NCBI GenBank assembly: GCA_958298945.1
Contig: OY282606.1
Span: forward strand, 74,635,622 to 74,699,621
DNA from: Atherix ibis
Lineage: Eukaryota > Arthropoda > Insecta > Diptera > Athericidae
Length of the DNA: 64,000 bases
Reading direction: 5' to 3'
In this document: one piece after another, positions 10,235-22,132 of the stretch
Numbering within the stretch: the stretch's first letter is position 1
Layout of the letters: the number at the start of each line of letters is the position of its first letter
Translations under genes and position numbers: made by a program
Notes under the pieces: model-generated
The model's input: the letters and a program-made list of their open reading frames with translations, nothing else
The model's database searches: none
Told to the model about the DNA's origin: nothing

Positions 10235-11137
10235 CATTGTATGTTGTATGAGTTCCAAAAAGGAAACAACGCGATGGAGGCAAAAAAAAACCTGGTGTGG
10301 CGTGTTTGGAGAAGACACAGTAACAGGTCGAACATGCCAGAGATGGTTTACGAAGTTTCGTTCGGGTGATTTTTCTTTGAAAGATGAACCCAGATCAGGG
10401 TGGCCATCAAATGTCAATGACGAAGTGCTACGCAGTTTGATCAGGACATATACCATGGCCTACAAGCGTGGAATTTATCAGACTACTGCTTTAGAGTACA
10501 TTAAAAGGCTTGGTTTTGTCTAAACTCTCTGTTTCAATATGTTCTTCAAATCTTGCTCGTCACAAAAGGGAACCATTTTTGGACCGCTTGGTGACTGGTG
10601 ATGAAAAGTGCATAGTTTATAAACATGTGGTAAGAAAAAGGGGATATGTTTACAAAGGGGAGACGCCACCGGCCACACCCAAAGCTGACGTGCGTCAAAA
10701 GAAAGTTATGCTGTGTTGTTGGTGGGATCGGAAGGGTATTGTCCACTATGAGTTGCTGAAAGAAAATTACATGGCCGATGCTGATCGTTACTATTCGCAA
10801 CCTGGTTTTTTTGAATAAACAAATTCAACGTAAACGTCAATATTTGGCCAACAGAAAGGGTGTAATTCTTCACCATGACAAAAAATTGCAGATTTGACTT
10901 GGGAAACTCAGGCTCAGCCAGCATATTCTCCAGATATTGCACCATCTGACTATCATCTGTTCAGATCGCTGCAAAACTTTCTTGATGGAAATGAATATAT
11001 AAATTGAGGGTGTTGAAATGGCAGTGGAAGACTAATTTGCGTCCAAAAACGAGGACTTCTTTTCCAGGGGGTTGGATAAGCTGCCAGAACGCTGACAGAC
11101 AGTTGTAACTAATAAAGCAAATTATATTTTGGATTAA
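10235..11137 (+). pseudogene. Mariner transposase pseudogene, cecropia-like
   Basis: Homology runs through several frames: an N-terminal HCMLYEFQKGNNAMEA, then RTCQRWFTKFRSGDFSLKDE (helix-turn-helix region), a break near 10520, LARHKREPFLDRLVTGDEK (first catalytic Asp in TGDEK), KADVRQKKVMLCCWWD, then after a frameshift near 10810 NRKGVILHHDK (second Asp), and finally FASKNEDFFSRGLDKLPER. The WVPHEL linker and part of the catalytic core are lost. Known mariners of the cecropia group share this motif series, so the assignment is by family knowledge. The element is dead; its terminal repeats were not identified. Confidence 0.85.
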
Positions 11138-11308
11138 TTTTTGAATAAAAAGTGAAAAAAAATTTAGTTTTTTCTTAAGGAAAAAACGACAATTCACACT
11201 GTGAGCCGCTTGCGAATGAAGCACGTAATTATTAGCAAAAAGTTATTTGCCACGAAAATGCAATATTATTATTAGTTATAAATTTTTTCGTGTCTCCATA
11301 ATTTTGAT

Positions 11309-11364
11309 GAAATATTACGTCTCCAATGAATATAAGCTTATACTCATTGGAGACGTAATATTTC
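11309..11364. repeat. 56-bp near-perfect palindrome
   Basis: The sequence reads outward from a central AAGCTT with 27 of 28 paired positions complementary and no loop. It includes ATTACGTCTCCAATGA and its inverse. It is isolated, with no flanking ORF. Confidence 0.93.
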
Positions 11365-11895
11365 TGGTTTCTGCTTTGGTCCCTTCACTGGTATAATTTC
11401 CGAAAGGTGTGCATGCATATGTGCATATTCGAAAGAAAACGTCTGCTACATTATCATCTTACTTGAAACTGAACACAAATAAAAATTACAATACTAAGTA
11501 TCGGATAACGAATCCATGTTTCCAGTGCCTTATTTCCGTCACGGTTACCTACCATAACTTAGTGAGAATAGCACGTATTTAATGAGAGAAAAAAAAGAAA
11601 ACTTGAGATTCTTTCTTATATTAGTCAAAACATTAAATACTAGTAAAAAAAATAGACGGCGCGACATTTCATAAAGTATTCTCAGTAAAATAACACGTAC
11701 AAAAAAACCATAAACTTCATATTTCGTATTAAACAATGTCATAGTCCCTTTAAATATGATCTGATATGCGTTTTGCTACAATTTTAACTTCGCAGACAAA
11801 ACTTCACGTCCGCAAATCTTAACTTAACTTGAGAAAATATTTCTTACTTGGAGAATAAGTGCACATGATCACAGCATAAAGTGTAGTAAATATAT
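11365..11895. other. No gene recognised
   Basis: AT-rich; no element or coding signal seen. Confidence 0.35.
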
Positions 11896-12408
11896 AAAGG
11901 GTGTTCCAAATACGTGTATCACGCAAGAAGTAATTTTGATAGAAAACAAAGGTTTATAATTAAAAATTGTAGTTTTATTTAATAATTCATAAAGTAAACA
12001 ATGTAGGGTTATGTACAGAATAGCGTATCGGGTAAATGGCCTCCGTGGCTTTGTTGGCACAAAGGCGCACTCTTTTGTTGAACTTTTCCATGACCATTTT
12101 GCATAAATATGGCTGAATATCGTTGGTACAGCGCTCAAAATTCCTCCTTCAATAAGTGGGTGGTCGTGGGCTTGTTGGCATAAACCTTAGACTTCACAAA
12201 AAACCTAAAGAAAAAGGTCCAACGGCGTTAAATCGTTGATCTGGGCGACCAATTCTGATCACCAAAACGGGATGTCAGTAATTAAATTGTTTCTCCGGCT
12301 GTATGGCATGTGGCACCGTTTTGTTGAAACCACATGTCGTGCACATTCATATCTTGCAATTTAGGCACAAAAAACTGGATTATCATGCATGATTTTGGGA
12401 CACCTTAT
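11896..12408 (-). mobile_element. DD41D mariner-like element, internally deleted
   Basis: On the minus strand a transposase C-terminal part is readable: DMWFQQNGATCHTA, then in another frame DLTPLDLFL, a C-terminal region and a short 3' UTR. The catalytic Asp of QQDG is replaced by Asn. The ends share GGTGT(T/C)CCAAA in inverted orientation (11899-11922 and 12384-12406), so only about 510 bp lies between recognisable termini and the N-terminal two thirds of the gene is missing. It belongs with the copies at 29320 and 57143. Dead. Confidence 0.7.
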
Positions 12409-12989
12409 ATTAACTTGATTTGAACCTTAAAAGCTTTTCTTTCAAGATTCTCAAGCAAAGCTTCTTTTACTGACTGCAATGGTAATCATAACTAAAAAAA
12501 ATAAGTTCTTGAAGTTAAAATAATTTCAATTCGAGTTGTTAAAGAAAAATAATGACACTAGCATCACCTACAGCGATCTTGTAATACTGTGAACTACCCC
12601 TACAAATAGCTTGTATATCAGCCTATCTAGTAACTACATGACCCTATTGAGTTTTTGTAGTGCGTTACTGCCAAATTTTGTGTACAGATTGGTCTATTCG
12701 TGAGTTTGACTTACGAAAAGTGGCAACGATTCTTTCAGTGGCATAAAGCATTTATTGGAGGGGTGACAAATAGTGGAAGACGAACCTCGCTCAAGAAGGC
12801 TTTCAACATGGAAAGATGATAAAATTGTGAAACGTTTTGGATACTCTTGTATAGAGAAATTTTTGAAAGGCTTAGAAAAAGGGTTATTTTCGGCAAATCG
12901 AAGTTGGATGCTCCATCATGGCAATGGTTCTATGATACGGCTATCTCCATCAGTGCATTTTTGTCGAAGAAATGGATTCCTGTGATTAG

Positions 12990-13004
12990 CTGTCCCCAAA
13001 GATA
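12990..13004. repeat. Target-site duplication, left (R1-like LINE)
   Basis: CTGTCCCCAAAGATA here matches CTGTCCTAAAAGATA at 13800-13814 in 13 of 15 positions. Confidence 0.8.
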
Positions 13005-13799
13005 GCTGCCTGGGAGCATTCACTACAATCTACGGCGGAGCATCCCGCTTGCTTGTTGTACGGTTATGAATGAAGATGTTCAGGATTTTAGCACACGCAA
13101 GCGGCGTGTACTGGTCCTGAATAGAATGTATGAAATTTAGCAACGCCGCACATGTTGATAGATGCACATGCCACCTTGGGTATTTACTCACGACGCATGA
13201 CAGTATGAATGGGTTCTTGTATAGGCGTGGTCTAGATGCCCTTGTGAGGCGGCGGAGAAGAGTGCCAAGCACCTTCTCATTGAGTGTGGACTGTACAGGG
13301 ACTTGCGTGACTTAGGTGCATGTGGAATCGTGGTGAATGATGAGAGTGTGGATGTGAGTGGAGTTTTGACGAGAGTGTGGGAGGGGAGAAAGGAATGCCT
13401 TAATAGATTTGCCGTGGTACTTTTTGAGAGGAAGCGAGAATGGTGCGTGAATGAGTGTGTAAATGGCACGCAAGGTGGCTACAACCGGCTGAAAGACCAA
13501 GGTCGATTTTGGTTATACTTTCCAAAGTCGATTTTGGTCTTGGTGCCTAGGGATTCACCCCTCAATGGGTGGAATGCAAACCGAAGTACTCTTAAAACAA
13601 AAATTGGTATGACGGGAATCACGATGCTCCATAGGCCTCGCCACTAGCTGTTGGAGTAATCAGCTTGTAACTGGTTACTGACTGTAAACTGCCAGTAATG
13701 GTGGTGCGTTGATTGAGCGTAACTCAATCCCTATGGTCATAGGCAACTCGTGGTTTTATGTTTAACGACAGATAAGTCATGTTAAATAATATAATGTTA
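13005..13799 (+). mobile_element. 5'-truncated R1-like LINE
   Basis: A 795-bp insertion inside a mariner, bracketed by a 15-bp duplication. It holds the C-terminal end of an R1-type ORF2: HLGYLLTTHDSMNGFLYRR, a Cys/His knuckle region (CPCEAAE), HLLIECGLYRDLRDLG, then a Lys/Arg-rich tail, in one frame after a frameshift near 13235. The non-coding 3' UTR (about 13590-13799) has no poly(A), as in the R1 group. No intact protein remains. The order of insertion is clear: mariner first, LINE second. Confidence 0.85.
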
Positions 13800-13814
13800 C
13801 TGTCCTAAAAGATA
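13800..13814. repeat. Target-site duplication, right (R1-like LINE)
   Basis: Partner of 12990-13004, directly after the LINE 3' end and continuing into mariner sequence. Confidence 0.8.
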
Positions 13815-14030
13815 AAAAAAAAAACCCCTGCAAGGCTGTCATCTTGATACTGTCGATAACATTCAACCGAGGAGCTGAAGCCGATGCCTCTTGAAGCCTT
13901 GTGAGTGGAAAACACATTAGCGCCGCTGAATAGTTGCCCAAGCAAACTAAATATTTTGAAGCGGATAACATAAAAATTAATAAAAATCAGTCTCATTACT
14001 TTTATGCCACGCCTCGCCCATATAAATCTT

Positions 14031-15404
14031 CAGAGTAGAATGTGATTATGCATAATTATTCAATTTTAGGAAGTAACAAAAAAAAGAGATTTGTTTAAGC
14101 ATAAATCTTGTCTATCAATTTCTTCATGTATTAAGACATTAATTCTTATTTTCACATAATCGCTAACATTTCAAGCAGGTAGTGAGTGAGGTATATGTCC
14201 GGTTGTAATATCGATCTCAAACCATTATGATTATAACATTTTGCCGGGTTTGATCAAATATACACATTGGCCAACAGTTAATCGAATAATAAAGTGATTA
14301 ATAGATTTTGCTTAACGGAAATTTGTAGCTATCGTAGAGTCACGTTCGAAGAAGTGGAAAGTTTGTTTAGCGATGGGTGATTATTTTTCGTTTTTGATGC
14401 AGCAATTCAAATAATCATTAGTGGGACTACTGCTGTTATAAATACACCCCCTATCCGCGTCCGAAGAGTCTATCATCGAAATAAATGTACGCCGATTATT
14501 ATATAATAACCAGCAAATTATTAGATCAATACTTTTAGTGCACAGTTCATTGATTTCATCGCGAATTTTCGTTAGGTTTTTTTGACCAAAGCCTAAAAAG
14601 GTTTCTGGCTATTCAAGTCACAAGGGAAAAATACGCGTAATCATACAGAACCGAATATAAAAACGTTACTCTCTAGCCTTTGCTAATGGATTTTAGCCCA
14701 TACTATTAGTTTCATTAGGAGGAAATCAGAAAAAAAGAAAGGTTCATAGTCTTACGAAAAGACCTCAACTTAATAAAAAATTAACTACGAATTATTCTTT
14801 ATTACTTAGTTGAAAGGGTTCATAGTCTTGTTGAATGTTTCATTCAACTCTTATTAATATTTTTGAAGTTTTCTTTCGCACACAAAAAATTTTCTTTATT
14901 AATGATGGAGTTGCAAATAACTTGGAAGGGAAAAAATATATATTTTGTCTGGCTTTGTTTTGTTCAAACTTTTTGACTTTATTTCGTATATTAAATAATA
15001 GTACGACATTTATTAGGGAATTATTTAAGAAAAGAAAACTTCTATAAACTGTCATCATATTGTCGGATTTTCTTATAGAAAATTTACCAAAACTATAATA
15101 TTATGAAAGGTTCGATAATATTTGATTAGGAATGGTGGTATGATATCCACGAAAGTATGAGAAACGTGTGAATATAAGCGAATATATTGGCTGAAATGCT
15201 AGCAATCCACCTAATAATAAGTCCAATTTTTTCTATTTTAATAAAAGTAATATAAAAAAAACTACAGGTTTAAGTATCAACACTAGATAAAAGCTAAATT
15301 CTTGATATTTATGTATTTGTGGAATTTATTTTGATATAAAATCATACTTCGAAACGTAATTTTGTTTTTTTTAAATAAATATTTCAGTTTTAATGAACAC
15401 AAAA
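14031..15404. other. No gene recognised
   Basis: AT-rich. A short direct repeat (AAAGGTTCATAGTCTT-like) occurs at about 14740 and 14815. The 70-codon frames at 14835-15058 on both strands look like AT-rich chance. Confidence 0.35.
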
Positions 15405-16628
15405 TATTACGTTGTTCGGAAAGTAATTTTCCAAACAACCCAATATTTTTTTATAAAAATGAAAGACGATTTTCTTATTTTATTTAATTAAATATTATCC
15501 AATCTGATCCAATACCTTTTGCCATTTTTTTGGCAGTAGCATGATTCCACGTTCATATAATTTTTGGTCTTTGCTGGCAAAAAACTGATCCAAGTGATTT
15601 TTAACCGTCTCTTTGAATTAAACGTTTTACCATCTAAACAATTTTGTAGAGACCGGAACAAATGATAATCAGAAGGTGCTAGGGCTATGGAGAGTATGGT
15701 GGGTGTGGCAGTATATAACAGCCAAGCTCTAAAAGCTTTTGCGAGTGGTCAAACTTGTATGTGGTTTCGCATTATCCTGTTGGAACACTATACCTTTCCT
15801 ATTGACCAATTCTGGGCTTTTTTCTTTAAGTGAATCATTGAATTTGTCCAACTGATGACAGTACACTTCAGAATTGATCGTTGTGTTGCTCGGTAGACGC
15901 GATTCCTTTGAAATCCCACCAAACAGAAAGCATAACCTTTTTTTGATGAATATTGGCTTTCGAAGTGCTTTGATTCAGTTCATCTTTTCTACTCCAAGAT
16001 TTTTTGCGCTTAACATTATTGTAGACAATCCGTTTCTCGTCCCCATAGAATATTTTCTTGGCGTTTCAGAAGAAAATGACAAACGTCAATGCGACGGCAC
16101 AAATTTTTTTCCGTAATATCGAGCTTTGAGATAAAACCTAGCCGTTTCAAATGATCATGAATGGTCGAATTCTATCAATTAATTCTCTCAGCGATCTCAC
16201 GAGTTGTTAATCGCCGGTTTGCATCAATTAATGCCTTTATTGTGTCTTCAACAGCTTCAACTGGCCTTCCAGAACGTGGTGCATCTTCGAGATCAAAATT
16301 GCCGGATCGAAATTTTGCAAACCAGTTTTGGCACTGGCGCTCACCTAACACATCGGATAATTTTTTTCTTGCTTGTACAGCATTTTTATCTTTTCTATAG
16401 TAAAAATGTAAAATATGCCGAAAATGCTATTTTTCACTTTCCATATTTAAAAGGATATCAACCAAAAACTACTACGCAGAATCAATCGAATTTATTCACA
16501 AGCAATCCTTACTATGTCAGCTGTCAAAATACATATGATTATGCGGCTTAAGTGTGAAGTTGGTTGTGAAAAATACAATTAAGTCCTCTGTTGGGAAAAG
16601 CCGAAATTACTTTCCGAATAACCCAATA
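15405..16628 (-). mobile_element. Mariner family B, copy 1, near full length but dead
   Basis: On the minus strand from 16628: terminal repeat TATTGGGTTATTCGGAAAG, 5' leader, then transposase pieces ERQCQNWFAKFRSGNFDLED, APRSGRPVEA, RRLTTREIAERI, KKVMLSVWWDFKGI, FQQDNAKPHTSLTTRKS and a C-terminal FASKDQKLYERGIMLLPKKW. Deletions and frameshifts remove WVPHEL and break the core; SP(D) is followed by a stop. The 3' end carries an extra inverted terminal-repeat fragment (15405-15446). Relatives are at 35951 and 54472. Confidence 0.85.
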
Positions 16629-16699
16629 TAAACTGTCACTTCAAAGTTGGACAGTGCAAAAAAATTTAGTTTCCAAAAAAAATTGTTCGTTTTCTTTAC

Positions 16700-17480
16700 A
16701 TACATTTTTAATGGTAATTTCTAGAAAGCCTCTTCACCCGTACTCTGGAAATTTTCAGTAATTGAACCAATCGCTAAACTATACATAAATTTATATCCAT
16801 CCCAACGGCACTTTAAAGGAGCAATTAATACAGAATCCTGAGATATATATTCTATGTTCGCTGGAGTTCCATAAGGTAGTATGCTTGGTCCCATTTTATA
16901 CAATATTTATAAACACGACATTCCATCTGACTCTCAAACTAATATTGCCACTGACACAGCTTTCGGTCATTTACAATCCCATATCTACAATCTTCAATCG
17001 TAGTTAAGGAGATGGAGAGTGATGGTAAATGTACAAAGAAGTGCCACCTACCACTTTATACCTTAATGGCAACATAATTCTACAATGTGATAAAGTGCGT
17101 TACGTAGGACTTTACCTAGTCACGAGATTAATCTGGAATCCACAAATTAACAGACATTATCTACCAACTATTTATACTACTGGGAAACTTATCGAACTAA
17201 TAATAAATAGTCAACTTTTAACGTACAAAATAATTATAAAACCTATTTGGACTTATAGAATTATACTTTGAAGTTCTACGAAACGTTTCAATTCCAATCC
17301 TGTCCAGTCCTTACAAACTGAAATCCTCCGCCAAATTGTTGGTGCCTGCTTTTAGCTTTTTTCTATTAACCTCTAGCCGAAAACAGTTATCGGAGACTAA
17401 AGGGACGGTGACTCCGACATTTATCAGAATCTTCCAACTCTCATTAGTAGTACAATTTTAGTCACGAAATTATTTAATCT
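16700..17480 (+). pseudogene. Jockey-like LINE RT remnant
   Basis: Plus-strand pieces in shifted frames: a degraded PQGS box followed by LVPFYTIF, a mutated active-site region (ATDTAFG in place of ATYADDTA), then YLNGNIILQCDKVRYVGLYL, and KPIWTYRIIL. This is the palm-to-thumb part of the RT with several stops. No 3' poly(A) tail or target duplication could be recognised. Confidence 0.75.
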
Positions 17481-17850
17481 ATTGGACCATATGCAACCCA
17501 GAATATTCGTCAATTGGACAGTTATTTTTTGCACCTTTTCACATCGACGGCTACTTTGAAAATACAAAATGTCGAACCTGGGGCACAGAAGACCCTCATG
17601 TAATTTATAAAAAACCGAGAAGTGCTTATAAAAAATATAAAGCATCGTTGGACTTTTTTCTTTGGAGCTATTGTATTTGAAAGGAAAAGTGTATCCAAGA
17701 ACACAATGCAAGATCTAAAGAACAATATTCGACAAGAAATTGAAGTCTTTGATCCAATTTTATTAGGAAATAACATGAACGATATTACTTCCTTTCAATT
17801 ACCAAACAAAAACAAAAACAGATTTTTTCCGCCAAAAATTTGAATTTATT
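17481..17850 (+). pseudogene. DD41D-like transposase remnant
   Basis: Readable pieces are HIDGYFENTKCRTWGTEDPH (the region after DEAHF in this family) joined by deletion to LDFFLW, which carries the third catalytic Asp, followed by degraded C-terminal sequence. The second catalytic motif is absent. No terminal repeats found. Confidence 0.55.
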
Positions 17851-18299
17851 TTATTAGAGAAGCCTGTTCAAATTATCAGAAAATATATTTAAATATTTTG
17901 CATTGCACTGCAGATAAAATCGCTTTAATGACAAACAAACAATAATCAATTATTTTATTTTCTAATAAACCAATTAGTAACGAACGATATCGATCAATTT
18001 GAAAATAGCAATTTCCAAGTATAAATATACGTAAAATAGCTGCAATTAACTATGCCAAAATTTATGGTATGATATAATCATAGGAAAAGACGAAAAGTAA
18101 ATATTTCTCTTAAAATCAAAACGATTCCGACGAGACCGCTTCGGATAAATATTTACTGTGATAAATCGTATTATATTAGATTAGGAATATGGTAGGTGTT
18201 AATATACTTTAATGAGGCCGTCGTTTTAATTAGAATTTATTTGTATATTGTTCTTCAAATATTTTCTATGGACTATAAACAAACTATCAGATTATCATG
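17851..18299. other. No gene recognised
   Basis: AT-rich with no ORF, element terminus or splice signal identified. Confidence 0.35.
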
Positions 18300-18400
18300 G
18301 TTTCTTTGGTATTGTGAGTAAATATTTGCAAACGACATGCTCTGATTTACCGACACTCGGAACGTCTGCGATCATGAGTTCGAATCTCCAGCATCTAGAA
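18300..18400 (+). repeat. Possible tRNA-derived SINE fragment
   Basis: GAGTTCGAATCTC fits an RNA polymerase III B box, and an upstream GCTCTGATTTACCG could be a decayed A box. No clean cloverleaf or tail was found, so this is tentative. Confidence 0.3.
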
Positions 18401-19137
18401 ATAAATGCCTTAAAAAACTTTCAAACTATTTAACTTATAGCTGAGTAATAGAATTTGACAAAATTTTTGACACTTTATGTCATGTGCTAAATTGTTTATG
18501 ATAAATAAATAATAAATTCTAATAATTTTATCAAAATAATTTACAGAAAATATATTTTAGAAGGTTTAAAAAAATAATTTGTAAAAAATTGTATAATTCC
18601 TGGGAAATTACTACGCAGTAGAAGAGCAATAGTTTTTATATTAATAAGATATGTTGTGTGCCATTCAATGGAATGTTATAGAAGACGAGAGTAGTTGCCA
18701 TAAAAAAGAAAGTCTAATTAACCAACTTCGATTTTCAAACCATTTTCTTCACTCAAAATCGACATTTAAATTCTGTAGTTTTAATGTAGAGCGAACAAAG
18801 TAAAGCTATTTTATATCACACTCACTTTCTTCCTTATGAATTTCCAAAAGTGATGATATGACCCTTATTGATCTCTATAAGTCAGGAGGAAGAGTGCACA
18901 TGTTTTTCATCACTAGTCAATTAGCTTTCTAATTTAAAAAAAAAATGTATGCCCTAAACTCTATGTAATTTTATATTTTGACCATTGAGTGGTGTATGTA
19001 GTATGCCTACTAATACAGATTAACTTAATTGTGAAGATACTGAACTTGTCAGTAGTAATTCCGTACTTATAGTTTGCTTACTTATAAAATACTTAAATTG
19101 AATAATGAAAATTAGGCTTTATTCCGCTCAAAAATAA
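18401..19137. other. No gene recognised
   Basis: AT-rich sequence before the direct repeat and P-like composite. Confidence 0.35.
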
Positions 19138-19245
19138 ACACACCGTTTTTTTTAGGTAAATGAAAATTTGAAATATTAAATGCACATAAATAAAATATGA
19201 AAAAAAATACATTAAAAAATTTGCATAAATAATATTCACACCGGA
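19138..19245. repeat. Direct repeat flanking a composite, left copy
   Basis: A roughly 105-bp segment (AACACACC, GGTAAATGAAAATTTG, GCATAAATAATATT) recurs at 20694-20795 on the other side of the P-like/mariner/SINE composite. Confidence 0.75.
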
Positions 19246-19955
19246 AAGTACAAGTTAAAGTATAGTTTTTATTTATTTTCAAGTATTTTACGCAAAAGTA
19301 AGTATTTATATAAATAATTATATTGCTGATAACATTTAATAGGAAGTTTTAATTTCATAAAATGCTGGTAATTCAACAAAATGAGGAAGCCGGGAATTTC
19401 TTTCTTTCGGTTAGTTGACATCTTCATTTTTACTACATAAATTAACAAAAATTTAGTTTTGTGATGTGCCTAAATGGCTTTCAATGATTTATTTGGTCCA
19501 AAAAGTGATTAAAAAGTGAAAAGTTCGTCATTCAATAAAAGTAAACAAATGTGATGTTGACAGTTCAATGTGTACGAAAAAATAGTGCAGTGCCGGGGAA
19601 TGTAAAGTGTGTGTAAGAAAATTTAAGGGAACGAATTTTACAGTATGTTTTCCATTTGCTGTCACCATCACATTCTGTTGTAATAAATAAAATGAAAATA
19701 TAATAAATAAATAAATAGAATACTGTGTTTTATCGCAAATTTACAAACTAATTCCATTAAACAACAAAACCCGCAATATTAAAAAAATCTATTTGTTTAC
19801 GCATAAATGACATCACATATCAAAATGGTTTTAAAAGAACCGCTTCAATCGCATACTGAAGTTTAAAATGGGCCCCCAACGATTTACGCCGTTTCTGTTA
19901 TTTTGCATGGGGGTGCGTTGTACGAATTTATTGCTAACAAAATTCGGTAATTTTG
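19246..19955 (+). mobile_element. P-like element copy 6, truncated both ends
   Basis: Homologous to about 24400-25640. The 5' terminus and its first 350 bp are missing, an internal part is deleted near 19675, and the 3' end stops at GTGTAGAGG, just short of the terminal repeat, where mariner C sequence begins. The broken N-terminal frame is also shortened here. Confidence 0.8.
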
Positions 19956-20470
19956 TGTAGAGGTTCACTAACAATTTTTGTGTATTCTTGTGGTTCACTA
20001 ACGTGGACTCAGACGATGTATCTTTTTTTGTCCCCCAAGTAAAAAATATTTGAAAGGATGTCATCTTGGTACTGTCTATAATATCTAAAAGTGTGTAACT
20101 GGGGAGCTGAACATGATTCCCGATAAAGCCTCTCAGCACAGCTGCGACCATATTTGACGGGAAAAAATCAAGGAAAATTACCATATTTGACGGAAAAAAT
20201 ATTGATGAAATAAAATGGTTGTTGAAAAAAAAATTAGTCTTGGGGCCGGTTCTATGAGCGTATTGGACTACCATCTAGAAGGTCGTGGGTTCAAATCCAA
20301 TTTAGACATGGTCCTAATCTAATTCCCAAAAAAAACACTTCTTTCCATTCTACTTTGTCGCCAAACGGCCTTTAGAGTCGTGGCGCCTAGAATATAAATT
20401 TCAATACTAATCTTACTTGAAATTATCCCAAACAAGCAAAGAAAAAATTAGTGTCATTACTTTTATACCA
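19956..20470 (+). mobile_element. Mariner family C 3' half carrying a SINE
   Basis: Transposase C-terminal pieces around TGGTTCACTAACGTGGAC, KKYLKGCHLGTV and IPDKAS are readable, then decayed sequence. A SINE at 20239-20441 sits inside it, and mariner sequence resumes at GTCATTACTTTTATACC. Close to the copy at 25666. Confidence 0.6.
20228..20452 (+). mobile_element. tRNA-derived SINE with 11-bp target duplication
   Basis: An A-box-like TGAGCGTATTGG and a B box GGGTTCAAATCC lie 20 to 80 bp into the element. The 3' part (20356-20395) resembles the tail of the I-like LINE at 36743-36785. The perfect duplication AAAAAATTAGT is at 20228-20238 and 20442-20452. The element body is about 200 bp. Non-coding; expected to be transcribed by Pol III and moved by a LINE in trans. 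Confidence 0.75.
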
Positions 20471-20693
20471 TACATAATATATAAAAATGTAGACAAGACA
20501 AGGGAGAATATTGATTTATTTTTTCCGAAAGTCTAGATGGGTTCTCGTGTTCTTATTGATTATAATTAACTAGGATTTAGCTTTAAGATCCCAAAGATTT
20601 TTCAATAATAATAGTTTTTTTTAATAAGAAACACCTTTTCTATGATTTCCTATCACTATTATAGGTGTTAGTCAAATCCAATTTAGCATAAAA

Positions 20694-20795
20694 CACACCA
20701 TTTTTTTTTTGGGTAAATGAAAATTTGGAATATTAAATTCACACAAAAAAAATATTAGAAAATGTTCATAAATAATATTATATAGAAAAAGTGAA
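20694..20795. repeat. Direct repeat flanking a composite, right copy
   Basis: Partner of 19138-19245; begins exactly where similarity to 25390-27292 ends. Confidence 0.75.
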
Positions 20796-21592
20796 ACGAA
20801 ATATTATAGCGGCTCGATTAAACATACAAATCGACCAGAAATGATTTTGCACCTGTCAACCCATGTTTCGCATGGAAAATATTCAATATAATTTTCATTA
20901 GCATCAAATTTGTTCTAGAAAACTAGTCAATTTCCTTATATTGCGAAAAATTATTATAATTGAAATTAAATCAACCCTAAAGTAGAAAATTTTATTAAAA
21001 AAATAAAAGGAAAAACTTATTATTGGCATTTTCTAAATTATTTCAATAAAAACTGACTTTCTGTAAATATTTATCAAATTCCAAATTATTCGATGATATT
21101 TTTCGATCAAAATTATCAAATTCATTTTGAGAGAATTTATATGAAACAATTTGAAAAATTAAATTGTTAGAGTAATTTTTCTATGTGTACGTTAATATAC
21201 GATAAGGTAAAGTAAATATTTTAATAAAACTTCATTCGAACACATGTGCACTTATACCATATAATCGTATGATAAGATTATCCTCTAACGGAAACAGGTC
21301 ATATACAAATATTAATTTTATTATTATGACAAAACAACAATATTTAACTTTAGTACGTTGACATTATTATTAAAAAAAAAAACTTTAGTACACATCCACA
21401 CACAACATCAAAGTGCATACGAATTTGAAATCATGGAATTGCTGGATGCGTAATATTGATCGGATGTAGTAATTGAAAAAGGCCAAATTCATATTATATT
21501 AGGACAGATTTTATACATTATAAAAATTTTACAAATTGATATTCCGATGAACTATTTAAAGTAAAAAAGAAAGAAAGAAAAATGAAACTCAC
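20796..21592. other. Intron-like AT-rich DNA
   Basis: No coding signal. It lies directly downstream (minus strand) of the exon at 21593-22132 and begins with its GTGAGT donor, so it is probably intronic. Confidence 0.5.
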
Positions 21593-22132
21593 CTGTTTGG
21601 ATGACTGATCATCCAGTACCGGTAGTAGTTTCGCTGTTGATCCATTTTTGTTTAGACTTCCAGTGCTCAGATTAGCTGTTGAGTGGATATAATGGAATTC
21701 ATTGTTCGTCTCGGTGGCGTAATTGTCTAGTATGACTGGATTTATACTATTGGTGGTGACTGGGTCACAAGCAGTCCGATCGACCGTTTGTGTTGCCGTT
21801 GATGTTGTCCACGGTAGTGTTTCTCCACTACGATTTGTACTAATAACGAATATTTCTCCGTCCTTCCCATGGCCGCATTCGTTTGGATTGCTAATTTTCA
21901 GCGCTTCCTCTAATGATAGTCGACGTCTATATTGAGATTTATTTTCGTGTAGTGGGAGCGATGCATTTACAGCGGCTGCAATCCCACCGGTTTCACCTGA
22001 TCTAATTTTGTACTTGTGAATAGTTGCTGTGGCAGCTACCACCGGCATACCCGTTAATTGGGTATTATTTTTTGTTGGAACATCATTTTTGTCATCGAAG
22101 GCGTATGTCATAGGTTTTTTTATATCGGTGGT
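21593..22132 (-). CDS. Host gene internal coding exon, 180 codons, unknown protein
   Basis: This is the only clearly non-transposon coding segment of size. The minus-strand frame stays open for 540 nt between an acceptor (pyrimidine tract, TTGCAG at 22133-22138) and a donor (CAG|GTGAGT, 21587-21592), phase 0 at both ends. The composition is protein-like, unlike the AT-driven frames around it: Thr/Ser/Asn-rich, no membrane segment, no Cys pattern. RRRLSLEEALK near residues 69-79 is a basophilic kinase or 14-3-3-type motif. It reads like a disordered cytoplasmic region. I do not recognise the family. Its 5' partner may be 53587-53631; the 3' partner is outside the window, below 21593, or not recognised. 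Confidence 0.85.

Larger units (their letters stand above)
12624..14030 (+). mobile_element. Mariner family C copy split by an R1-like LINE
   Basis: Left part 12624-13004: fragments like KWHKAFIGG, VEDEPRSRRLSTWKDD and WMLHHGNGS, i.e. the DNA-binding domain joined by deletion to the HHDN catalytic region. Right part 13800-14030: C-terminal fragments beginning around GCHLDTVDNIQ and running into the last residues and 3' end. The middle is an inserted LINE (13005-13799) with a target duplication. The YSPDL region is deleted and stops are frequent, so this copy is dead. The same family occurs at 19956, 23679, 25666, 34940 and 40019. Confidence 0.75.

Noticed and set aside
18300..18400. Functional tRNA gene
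   Set aside because: B box fits but no acceptor or anticodon stem could be built; listed only as a possible SINE fragment.
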